A program made the translations under genes and the position numbers. Positions 51,042-62,095 of a DNA stretch of 64,000 nt are shown piece after piece. The stretch comes from Helopsaltes ochotensis (taxonomy: Eukaryota > Chordata > Aves > Passeriformes > Locustellidae): positions 172,745 through 236,744 of the forward strand of contig VXBM01000424.1 of the NCBI GenBank assembly GCA_013400155.1, written 5' to 3'. The notes under the pieces are model-generated. The model did not search any database. It saw only the letters and a program-made list of their open reading frames with translations, and was not told the DNA's origin. Each line of letters starts with the position of its first letter. Position 1 is the first letter of the stretch.

Positions 51042-51820
51042 GGAGCTCTGTATTTCAGCTACAGGCACATTTGTGACATTTTAAGCTCCATGGGTTTCAG
51101 TTGGCATTGACATCACACTGGTTTTTCAAGCATATTTTTCCAATAGTAAGTTCTACTCAGTTCAGTGACTGTTTTGCCAAGGAAAATAATGCTTGAGGGA
51201 TTAAAGCCAAGTGTAATGCAGCTGTACAGCAATGAAATAAAGAAGTTAAAACCAAAATAAAAAATGCACAATACATTGTTCTCTCTCAAGTGTTTTAAGA
51301 ATGATGATAAACATGCTATCTCAAGTGTTGTCAGCCAAAAACAGGAGTAAAGAAGCCTTTATAACTATGGATTAGAGCATATGCTAGTTTTCTGAACTTG
51401 TTTCCCAAGGTTAGTTGGGAATTTCCCTTTAGTCACGCAAGGGGTTGTGAGCTGTCTGTAAGAGGGCATTTCCTTACCCAAGATCTTAGACAGCACCTTG
51501 GGAACCACACAGGCTCTGCCTTCGCTGTCCCTGCTTCCTACAGTGTGCACATAAATAAGATTTTACAGGGCCTAGACCTTCACAGTCAGCTGAACTGGCA
51601 ACTCTGGTGAGATTGAAGTAATAGAAATCATGGGATTCCAAAATGTTCACAAGGCTTTAAACAAGCAGGTAACAATTGCCTTCATTTGTCACTTTATTGC
51701 CGTTTATGCAGATGGTATTTAATTATTTACCTTGGTCTTGTTATTACCTGTACATTTGCATAAGCCCCAAATCATCAGTGTCTGATTGTTTTTGTATTCA
51801 AATGGAAATAACCATTCTAT

Positions 51821-51851
51821 ATAATATAATATAATATAATATAATATATAT
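51821..51851. repeat. (ATAAT)n microsatellite
   Basis: Five consecutive ATAAT units (51821-51845) run into ATATATTAT, so the tract can also fold back on itself. It is likely to vary in length between individuals. Confidence 0.9.
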
Positions 51852-54800
51852 TATCTGCCTTCGCAGACAGGTAATCCTATCATATCAAGAGTGCCTTACT
51901 TGTCTCTGCCTTAGGATATTCCTGAATGCTGAGTGTTGAATTCAGAAAGAGTTGTAACCAGCTCAAACACTTCATCAGGGACACGTTCTGGTCATGATCC
52001 TGCAGTGTCCAACAGGCATTTACCCAGGTACAAAGGCCACAGCAAGTGTTCACAGCTAAACAACAGCTCTTGTTGCAGCTCTGGAGGGACACAAGTCTGT
52101 GGTGTCCTGTGAAAGCTGGTACTGAGCCTGGCGTTGACAGTCCTGGCTGCAGCAGTGAAGAAAAATGCAGTGTGCCTGCAGTGATTGGTATGAACTCATA
52201 CACACACATGCACACAGACAAAAGAAACCACCACAGAGGTTTATGGTGGTTCTGTTGCTCTGACTTGCCAGAGAGGGAAGGGAAGAGAAAGACAGTGACG
52301 GATTACACTCTGAAAGCTACCTACAGCTTTGCACAGAGGTAAACCATTTATCTGGGTGAAAGATGGGCATCAAAGTAAAACTGGTCTTCTAATCACTTTA
52401 TATTATATAGTAACAATGTCTTGAAAGATGAGAGATAGAGGATCTGAGCCACAAATTTGCATTCAACAAATACAAGCACTGAAATTGTCTTTTTTTATGA
52501 ATACTGTTTCTGCAAAGGAGAGCTCTGTGCTGTGAGTGTATGCACCATCTGAGTGACCGAGGGCTTTTGAAGGGTAAACACAGAATGATGATGCTTTTGG
52601 CAGTAATTCAAAAATCAAAGGCACGCTCAGACAACAGAGCCAATCAGTATTGCTGACTTATCTCTTTTTACAGCAGTTTATCCATCCGTGGAGGCCATAC
52701 GCACTTGATTCTAGTCATTCAATGAAAAACAAAGTGCTTAATGGAGCTCTGCAGTACAGAGCTGAATAATTGCAGTCTGCAGGAGAACGGGAAGGGAACT
52801 AAACCCTAAAAACAGTCTTCCTGATACCTATTGATTATGGGGTGATTATGTTTAGTACATTATATTCGGAGCTCATTTGTTTATAGGAAACGTTTTATTG
52901 AGCAGAGTAGTCTAACAAATCTGGGAGGTTCCATTTTTCCAAGGCCATAAAACTCTTGTTCTTTGTGATTAATGCTGCTACACTAGTAACTGAACACATT
53001 AGGCTTAGAATATAAGAGCATCTGGAGTTTTGTTCCCATGAACTGTAAGAGTCCATTGCCTATTTTGGCAATGAATATAAATGTGGATATAAATGTGCTG
53101 TACAGGAGAATAAATTGGTCAAGGTGTTTTGTCCTGAATTATAAGATAGCTCTATATTAAAATCCTTGTTACCAAGGCTTAAAAATTCTCTGATATTCTG
53201 AATTCATTTGACATTCCTTGCTGTCAGCAGAAAGACTCCAATAATCTGCCCTTTGAAATATGTCATCCATAGCTTAATGGGAAAGGCCATTAAAATTGTC
53301 TTTCCAGTGTAAGAACTTTTATCTCCTGATGATGGCATCTGTTAAGTGAACCTCTAAATAAGCACATTTCAGTCAGAAGTATTAACCCATAAATGCCTTT
53401 TATTTTTCCCCATAAAAGCCCAAATGGTGATCAATGCCTGAGCCCTACCATTTGTTACAGTTACTACATTATTGCTAAATACTCAGCTGACGTCCCTTGG
53501 GCTGCGGTGCAGTCTAAAGTGGAGACACCTACACTATTTGATCTGTCTTACCCTGGTAGGTATGAACAGCCTTCAAGCACATTCTACATTTGATTACTTA
53601 GGAACTTTGTTGTGGCTGCCCATCAAAACTGATTAGTAATAAGCAGTGACTTTAAAAACAAGATCATGAAAAACAATCATTTATAGATCAAAAAAGTAGT
53701 CTCTTGAATGTCATTCTTCTAAATTTAAAGTAATTTTCATGATGATCTTATGACAAGAGAGTGCTAGTATTTGTGCTATTATTGTTTCTTGCTTTTGGCA
53801 CAGCAAGTTGTCTCCGCCTTCTTGGTGTCTCTCCCTTTCTGAGTTTTCCCAGAGTTGTTCTTCTTTTCTGTGTCTTCCTTCCCTTGTGATGTCTGACTTT
53901 TACATCATCTCTCCTTTGAAACTTATGACCAAGGTCATATTCTCCTCGCTTAACCTCCTTTCAAAGGAACTTTCCCACAACTTGTTCTGTCTTTTATAAC
54001 CACTGTGTTCATCACAGTCTGTTCCCAAGAGAGTAACTCTGTGGCTACAGTTTAGCTGCCATGTCCTCAAAAGATTGTAATCTTTTTAATGAATTATTTT
54101 TAATTTTCTGGGATGTCATATTATTTGCAGGCAAGATGAGAGGTGCTTCTTCAGGAAGATGTAGTGATTGACAACACATGTGAAGAACAGGATGTCAAAC
54201 ATATCTCAGAAGTATCAACTTCTTTGTCCAAAATTGTCTGTATTTTTTTTCTCTGTCATATCTCACTCAATGCATACTCCTGCTATTTCTTTGTCTCCAA
54301 ATAAAATGCTGGCCTGAGGACAGCAGTGTGCAAAGGTGGTGCAATTCCAGAGAGCAGAATGCTATGGGCCCACTATCCAAAAAATATTTAATGTTTTGCC
54401 TCCTGCTGTTTGGTGTACACACAGGGTACCTGTGTGTCTTGCACCTTTGGCATCCAGACCGCTTGCGGTGCATGTGCAGTTCCCAGGCAGCGCTGCCTAA
54501 AAGGATCTGTAAAACAAAAGGACAGTGGAAGATCCCGAAGGGAAAAAGTCTCTCCTCACCCTGGCTATTGTGGAAAACTTTCTGCTGTGGTAAGAGAAGG
54601 TTTAGAAGCTGAAGTCCCCAAACTGCCATCTCATGCAGCCTTGGGGCTGAAGGTCTGAGACCTCAATCCTGGGTATGAGAGAAGGGTATCTGAGTGTCTG
54701 GGAGGCAGGATAAATCAGTGTGTGGAGGCAGAAGGCACTCGCTGAAGCACGCTACTGTTTCCCTAAATGCCGGCTATTCATGTCTTAAAACATGAAGATG

Positions 54801-55395
54801 AAAAAAGGAACAGGGTTGAAATTTGGAGAAGAGCTGCATATGCAAATGCTTTCAGACGAGATGTGGAGGTGGGCAGAGAGTTCTGCTGTTTAAGAAAAGG
54901 AAGCTTTTAAAAGATCTTTAATAAATGACCTGCTTTTCAAGTATATTAATCTTTTATGAAGTCTGTCTTGCCATTCTGAACTGTAAAAGCTGTGCTACTC
55001 AGCACACAGCATTTAGAAATGTGCCAACAGTGATTTGGAGTGACTTAAATAACAGGATAAAAGGTGCTAGGCTGAATGTGAACTTTATTTTACTAAAATT
55101 TTGGATCGTGGGGGTTTTGTTCTTAATTTAAAGTGATTGTAGGGGGAAATAGAAAAGTAACATAGTCTTGTTTATTAAGACTGCATGTTGCAAGTAAGAC
55201 TGGGAAGTTAATTTGTCTGCGTGAAAATTACAGTATTAGGTTTTGGCAAAGGCTTGATTTTCTTCATTCATGTTTTGCATACCTCAGAGCATATTAGCTT
55301 ACACAAAACTGGCACAAACCTCAACCATCTCATCTGAAAATGCTGTCTGCAAACTTACAGGTTTGTGTCCACCTGGTGTATTTTCTACAAGACAG

Positions 55396-55780
55396 ACATT
55401 GAAGTGCTGGAGCATTTCTAGAGAAGGGCAATGGAGCTGGCCAGGCGTCTGGAGCACAAAGTGAGGAGCAGCTGAAGGAGCTGGGGTTGTTTAGCCTGGA
55501 GAAAAGGGGGCTCAGCAGGAGACTTTATTGCTCTCTAGGACTACCTGAAAGATTGTAGCCAGGTGGGAGTCAGTATCTTCTGCTAAATACCAAGTGACAG
55601 GATAAGGGGAAAAAGCATTGTATGGTAGAGTCACCATCCCTGGAGGTATTTAAAAGATGTGAACATGTGGCACTTGGGGACATGGTTTTTTGTTCTCATG
55701 GGGCAAACTTGGCCCTGCTGAGTTTATGGTTGCACTTGGTGATCCTAAAATTCTTTTCCAATGTAACAAATTCTGTTATT
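55396..55780 (+). mobile_element. CR1 LINE fragment, 3' end, plus orientation
   Basis: Starts in the ORF2 tail (AGAGAAGGGCAATGGAGCTG, then GGAGCTGGGGTTGTTTAGCC and TGGAGAAAAGGGGGCTCAG), passes through GTCACCATCCCTGGAGGTAT and ATGTGGCACTTGGGGACATG, and ends near TTCTGTTATT, a decayed tail. It covers nearly the same consensus interval as the copy at 16.5 kb and is 5'-truncated and non-functional. Confidence 0.92.
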
Positions 55781-56111
55781 GTTTTGTGTTTAATGACTCT
55801 GAACAAAGAGCTGTCAAAGTGCTTTCAATTTCCCCTGGTTTTTTTCTAGCACGTTCATCCTCCTCCTCTCCTACAGACTGAGTGAAAATAGGAGCTTTCT
55901 ATCAGTATACATATTCTCTGGTATTGAATTCAGGAGGTAGAGAACAGGCATGGAGCCATAGCATAAAACATTTTTTTGCTGTTTTTTTTCTTTTGTAATG
56001 AAATTGTAGGTTTGGTGGGTTTTTTCCAAGATACTGTACAGTCAAACAGAGTCAAATAAGCTAATAAAGTGTGCATGTGTATTTGTACTTATAAAGTGCA
56101 AAAATATATCA
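55781..56111. other. spacer between two CR1 copies
   Basis: About 330 bases of AT-rich DNA separating two independent CR1 insertions. I see nothing else in it. Confidence 0.5.
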
Positions 56112-56386
56112 TAGGACCAGTAACAATAGGACAAGGTATAATGGGTTTAAGCTGAAAGAAAGTAGAGTCAGACTAGATATTTGGAAGAAATTTTTTGCTA
56201 TGAGTAAAACACTGGAACAGGTTTCCCAGAGAGACAGTGGGTGCTCCATCCCTGGAGACATTCAAGGTCAGGTTGGATTGGGCTGTAAGCAATCTGGTCT
56301 AGTTGAAGATGTCCCTGCTTATTGCAGGGGGATTGGACTAGATGGCCTTTAAAGGTCTCTTCTTCCCAAATCATTCCATGATTCTG
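56112..56386 (+). mobile_element. CR1 LINE 3' fragment, plus orientation
   Basis: CAATAGGACAAGGTATAATG, then AGACTAGATATTTGGAAGAA, then ACACTGGAACAGGTTTCCCA, CCATCCCTGGAGACATTCAA, and GATTGGACTAGATGGCCTTT, ending in TCATTCCATGATTCTG. This is the 3' end of the CR1 class with the 'GGGGGATTGGACTAGATGG' terminus, a different subfamily from the copy 330 bases upstream, so it is a separate insertion and not a broken continuation. Confidence 0.92.
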
Positions 56387-58293
56387 GGTTTTCCCCACAG
56401 GAAACCTTAAAACTTGTTTGGCATAAGGAAGCCCTGAAAACTCTCTGGACATCTCCTCTGGGAAGACCATGGAAAAGATGAATACCTAAATTCTAGCCCC
56501 ATTGAAGTCAATTATTCTGTCGTCTCAAAGAGTACAAGGGGAAAATCCCTCCAGACACTGCAGGTAGGAGCCATGGGGGGAGTGAAACCTTGCAGAGACG
56601 AGGCAAAGAACAGGTTTAGTGAAGCACAGACCACTAGTACTGATGTGAGGAGAAGGTCAGGACCTACCTGCCCAACACAGGCTGTGTCTCTACACATAAG
56701 CAGCACACATTTGTTTTCTGAATTTTTACTGAACAGCTAATGAGCAGATTATGGAAAACCTGCAAACTAATGAGTCATCATGAATATTCATATCAAGCCT
56801 CAGGAGTGTCCCTGCTGCTCATCTCTAACCACCAATGAGGTCTTAGAGGAGTAGTTTATGACCAGTGCTATTTGAAAACAAATTTACCCTACTCTAAACC
56901 ACATTTATGTAGTCAGGTGTGATATCAAAATTCTTTATGGGCCATTATTTATTTGAGAGATTATTTATGAAGTTTTTGGGATGGACCCTGCTCATTGGAG
57001 GTCACCATGGAAAAGTGTTAATTTCTGTCATTGTCTTTTTTCCAGCTCTGCTACAGAAGAGCAAGCAAGCAGAGCTCTTCAGGGCCCTGTTCTGGCTCTT
57101 CCCCCTCCATGTGCAGGACATCCATATGCTGTCAGCGTTCAGAGACATGAATGGTTTGATACCCAAAGGCAGCTGTGGTGTGAAATTGAAGATTTTTCTC
57201 GTGGGTTCATTCCCATACCAGTTCCACACAGACCTGATGCTCAGGGTCATGCTGTGTTCAGGGGGCTGCTGAGTGAACAGATGTGTAATGCCATGAAATT
57301 GTGGAATATGTGGAAAACTTATGGAAAGGGGTTTCCTGACCATGTTTTGCTTAGCAAAAAAATGGCATTTCCCATGGTTGAAATCTTGGCAGAGCACTCA
57401 TTCAGTAGATACTGGGCAAAAATCAGTGGTCTGATGTGCTTACTGAAGGGCAGAGCTTGTGTAACTTCAGGAACAATGAAGTCCTGCAGCTGCATCAGCC
57501 CCTTCTGTAATGCAGCAAAACATGCTAGGTATGGGAAAGACTGAGTGCATTGGGGGGAGGGATTAGCTCTACAAAACCATGCCACCAATCAGACTTAGAC
57601 AATTAATTATGTTTTAATACAGTATTTTTAAGAATAATTTATAAGCTCATATTAATATGCAGTAAATCTAATCCATTGCCTAAATGTGTTTGTGAATAAT
57701 GATGGTTTGTTTCAGTTTGTGGTGTGGTTTTTTTGTTTGTTTGTTTGGTTTTAATATTAACTTAGAGAAGTAGTTCAATATGAACCCCTGGCAGTTATTG
57801 ACACATAGCAGGTCTTTTTTTACTGGGGCAGATGAGAGCAGTCTCTACATGTAGATAATAATATGGAATTATTAGTAGGTTATGAATAGCTGAGTTTTAA
57901 AGATGAACCTCTTCAGAAAAATATTAATTAAAATAAAACAGAGACAATTTTCCTGACTGATGCTGACTATTGTACGTGTCTTTCCCAACAGCTACAAGTA
58001 AGTTTTTAGGCTCCAAAAACATAGATAGACTTACTGTCTTTAAAATCATTAAATGAGAAAGCAGGAAAGAGAGCATGAATATTTAGAGCAACCTTGATGT
58101 TAGTATATCCTGATTGTGTTGTGTCTGGTATGTGGGGGACAGCAAGGGGAGAGGTGGCTGCTTTAGCACATGGACTGCAGGAGAGTCGAAAGGGGAACAG
58201 AAATGTGACCTGAAAATAACATTAGCTGTGACAACCTGACCGTAAGATCTTCCTCATGAACAGTCTGCAGGAGCAGAGCTTGTCACCAGGTTT

Positions 58294-58312
58294 TGAAATG
58301 CCAGGCATTTCA
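58294..58312. repeat. perfect 19-bp palindrome
   Basis: TGAAATGCCAGGCATTTCA is a perfect inverted repeat around a central A (58303). Such a site could bind a dimeric protein, but I do not recognise the motif. Confidence 0.8.
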
Positions 58313-60126
58313 GAGCAGGGATGTGGAACAGCTTCACTGCCCAGGGCTCCCAAAGGATCTGACTGGCCACGGCCACCGGTGCCGGCTTTTTAGTTTTTAT
58401 TACTGCTTTCACGATACATCCCTATGGACTCATTTGTAATGCTTCTCTCATTTCTCTAACTGGAGAATGCCAAGATAAGAATACTGGAGGTCTTTGTACT
58501 CTCAGCAGTGAAACACAGCAGAGATGAGAGCAATAGGGAAGGTCCAGGAGTCCAGGAAATTTTTCTCAGTCTGTTCACTTCAGAACCTGTCCCCTTTGGG
58601 GGAGGCACTACAACAGTGGAGGCAGGAGCTGCAGCCCTGAAAGGTTTTCAAAAGGAACCACCCACCTCGTTGAACAAGATACTAAATCCAGGCACCCTCA
58701 GAGCTTCTGCTGAAAACAAATGGCAACTTTTTCAGTCCTGCCCTGCATGCCACCACATTTTTGCTCCTGCAAATAAGCATCATTTCTACAGTGATTAAGT
58801 AGGTGTAGGGAGAAATGACACACTCAGAAGCTTGCTGGCCCACATATCCTTTCCCACTGTGGTGTAGGAAGTTATACTTCTGTAGGGCAATGCTTCTTGT
58901 CTCTGTGTTTGCCCTGTATTTCATCACTGCTGTTTCTTGCCCTGCCCCATGTTTCCACATCAGCTACTCAGGAGCTGAACATCCTTTTTCCTGGACCCTA
59001 TTTTTCTGATGTTGAGTGGTGAATCCAGAAGCCAGGACTGAAGCTGTTTGGCTCATCCTTGAAATTTTTCTGACAACAACCTGCGTTTCCACTTTATTTA
59101 TGACCACCATATGAAACTGTTTCATGAAGCATATCACTAAAATTTTAGTTTTCCTGTTGCTTTTTTTTTTTACTGTAAGCTGAGGTCATTTATCTTCCTT
59201 GCTGATGTTTTTAGTCTTTCAGCTTCCTCAGGTTGAAGCATTTGTTTCTTTAGGCAGCAGTTTCTGCATTCATACATAGAGAGACAGTCTATTTTTTAAC
59301 GCTATGGTACATGTAACTCTATTAAAATATTGCATGCATGTAGTTAGTCCATTGCATAAATATGCATTTGTGACCAGGATGGAGGAACAGTAAGTTCATG
59401 GAAAATTTTAAAAATAAATTTTTGAGAAGCAGTTTGGAGCAGTTCCAGTCTATCTGAGCACTGCAGATGTAATGCAGGCTGCCTGCATTTGCAATGCACA
59501 GTAAAAATTATCAGAAGATTCTGATTAGTAAATGGAATGGGTAATGTGTTCCCAACAGACCGTTTTCCCATAAGAAATAACTCATTTTGAGCCCTGCTTA
59601 TATTTTCAAAGTGCATGGTGGAGCTGACATTGAGAAAATTTTATGTGGAACAGGGGAAATAAAAAAGCCACCTTCAAGTTATAGGAACTGCAAATCAAAT
59701 AATTCAGTTGAAAAAGTTCTGCATAATTTCCAGCAGAGAATTTGATTGACAAGTGAGTCATGACAGAGCAGTAAACCTCTGCTCTCAGGGATGTGTGGAC
59801 TCTAAGCAGTGGAAGGACGCTGCTGCTGCCCTCAGCCCACCCCACTGCTGTCCCAAGCCACTGCTCAGAGGCTGCTGCTCACAACTGGAGTTGGCTCCAT
59901 CTTTAAAATGAATAGCTTTATTGTCTGAGTTGCTGCTCCAAGATCGCAGCTGCTTTTCCAAGTTCTCTTTGCCCTGCTTCCCAAAGACAGGTCTCCTTCA
60001 AAAAACACGAGCAGACTTTGAACCACCATGAATTGTTTAGTGTGCGCCGTAAGAGCGTACTCTTGGCACGGTGCGAAGGTATTTTCACAACATGATATCA
60101 CAACTGGTGATGGACAGTGAAGCAGC

Positions 60127-60170
60127 TGACACCTCAGGTGTCATGAGACTTGGGACACCTCAGGTGTCCC
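60127..60170. promoter_or_regulatory. two palindromes of ACACCTCAGGTGT type, 26 bp apart
   Basis: TGACACCTCAGGTGTCA (60127-60143) and GGGACACCTCAGGTGTCCC (60152-60170) are each perfect around a central C and share a 15-bp core; both are followed by an ATGAG-like string. The half-site AGGTGTCA is one base from the T-box half-site AGGTGTGA, in an inverted arrangement with a 1-bp spacer. Each half also holds CACCT/AGGTG, the ZEB/SNAI-type E-box core. The arrangement is seen directly; binding is inferred. Confidence 0.45.
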
Positions 60171-60445
60171 ATGAGGTACCAGCTCATGTCTAAACTGGGT
60201 GGATCTCTGGGGCCTGGAGAATTCACAGACATCAAAATCAATATGTCCCATGGTCAAGTTATCTCTGCTCTGAGACCTTCTGTACCACAAAGGCTGGCGT
60301 TTTCTGCTCCTTCTGAGCTTTTAAAATGATTTGAGAATTGGATTTTGAAATCTCAATCTTTTCTGGAGAGAATTCTTTCCTGAGACAGGGTTGCTTTTGT
60401 CAGCACAACTGCCAGCTGTTGTTTCAGGCTAATCTGTAAGGCGTT

Positions 60446-60465
60446 TATAAATGCAGGCATTTATA
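60446..60465. repeat. 20-bp near-palindrome
   Basis: TATAAATGC (60446-60454) and GCATTTATA (60457-60465) are exact reverse complements around AG. Function unknown. Confidence 0.8.
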
Positions 60466-61779
60466 GCAGTTGCAGTCCCTCCTTTTCCCAGTTTTTTCCA
60501 AGAAAAAATCTGGAAAACATAGAGATGTGTTTTCTGTAGGAAAATGTAGGAATAAAATCTCCTTTTCCAAGGCTCTCCAAGAGTGGACACACTACAGAAA
60601 AAGGGTCCGTGCTCATACCAAATATTCTAAAATATGTACATTTGTCACATGTGAACCACTGAAAACTAAATAAACAGAGGCCACAGATTTTTCTTTATGC
60701 AGATTAGATTGCAGACTGCAAAACAGCTGCAAGTTGGCAAGCACTGAGAGGTGGGATTGGATTGACTGCCTTCTCAAAGTGCCACCTCAGAATGAGGACA
60801 TGAGAAACAAAATGCTGCATTTCAGCTTGGCAGTGAAGCCCGGTCAGAATTTGAACAGGAGGCTTCTTTGGGGTCCTTGGATGCTGAGTGAAATGTCTCT
60901 TATTATTCCATATGTGCACAGAGATAACACATCAGTGTATCAAAATGCAACAGGCTTTGCATTGAGGACCCAATATTTTTCTGACCTCTCCTGCACAGTA
61001 AGCATACAGTAACCATGCTCTAAAGAGGGTTGCTGTGTTTCCTTTGTTTTGGAAACTTAGTCCATTATCTCTTTCACCTAATCTGTTTTCTTTAAATGTA
61101 TTTAAAATGCATCATATACGTTTTCATTTGTAGTTAAATTTATGGGCTGCTAGCAGTGATTCTTGGCATGTGTACTCTGCATTTTCACTCTGATTTTGAG
61201 ACCTTCCTAACAATAAACTATAAAAACCACCAGATCATTCTTTCTGAGGATGCCACACTGATATAAATGCACCCTTCTGTAGCTGAAAAATATCAGTGGC
61301 ATTCCTCTGTTCATCTAATCCTTGATTTCAAGACATCATCAGATCAAAGCCAACCACTCAGCCAGTGTATACTGGGTTTTCTTCATTTCCAAAAGAAATA
61401 CCACAACTTGCAGAGCAGAAAATCCCCTATATCCTTCTATAAAATCCTGCAGAATAAAACACGCTTATGGCTGTGAAAGGAGGGAAAAAGCAGATAAAAT
61501 TCTGACCTCCTGCAGAAATGAAACTCTTGTTATTTCTGTCACTGAGGCTCCGATTTCACCCAAGAATTACAATTGTGACTTCCTTTAAAAAGTAACTTGT
61601 CTCCTTAAACTATGTTTTTGATAAATGTAGCACTATCACCCAAGGTATGGATTTGTGCTAGTGGAAAGAGATACTCCATTGTGAACTGCAGCCTCTAGAA
61701 ATTAATTCCCCCTGAGTCAGTTTTGTTATGTTTGGTTTGTTGTTGGTGTTTTGTTTTTTTTTTTTTTCTTTTAAACAGA

Positions 61780-62095
61780 CTCATCAATTTTTAGGCCAGA
61801 TGAGACCACTTTAATTGTTTTGCCTGACTTTCTCTATAACAGCAATTATATTCAGGCATGAATTATTTCCCCTTTGAATTACCCAGTATTTCAGTTGAGA
61901 AATCCTATTTTGATTTGAACAAAGGCAGTGATGGAGAACCCACAACAGCTTTTACTAAATCATTTCAGTTGTTAATAACCCCCTGCTTAGATAAATTGTA
62001 ATCTCCTTTGCAGTCTGAATTTGTCCAGCTTCAAAGAGTAGCCCTGAGGTAGTGCAGTACATTTGCTGCAAAGGCTGAAGAGCCCACTACCACAG
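61780..62095 (-). mobile_element. ancient CR1-like LINE relic, minus orientation
   Basis: The order GGCCAGATGAGACCACTTTA, CTATAACAGCA, AAAGGCAGTGATGGAGAACC, GTTAATAACC and GTCTGAATTTGTCCAGCTTC follows the inverted 3' region of old amniote CR1 elements well known from turtles and crocodilians (their 'GGCCAGAAGGGACC...GTGATGGAGAATCCACC...CTGAATTTGTCTAGCTTCAAC' type). It is unlike the avian copies elsewhere in the window. It is heavily decayed, non-coding and preceded by a 14-T run (61755-61768). Confidence 0.7.

Larger units (their letters stand above)
50746..55395. other. intergenic DNA downstream of FAM110B
   Basis: No gene or CR1 copy is recognised. It contains a 17-bp tandem (50920-50953), a 23-base A tract, AATAAA hexamers at 51236 and 51256 that could serve as distal FAM110B ends, and an ATAAT microsatellite. 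The stretches at about 52620-53000 and 53180-53430 are compact, repeat-free and rich in TAAT, ATTA and GATTA-type cores, as in many developmental conserved elements; this is an impression only. Confidence 0.4.
56387..61779. other. intergenic DNA with palindrome cluster, no gene recognised
   Basis: No convincing gene. The longest frame, 56981-57544 on the plus strand (187 codons), resembles no family, and the same stretch is also open for 117 codons in another plus frame and 131 on the minus strand, so it is treated as chance. Perfect palindromes at 58.3, 60.1 and 60.4 kb are listed separately. Confidence 0.45.
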
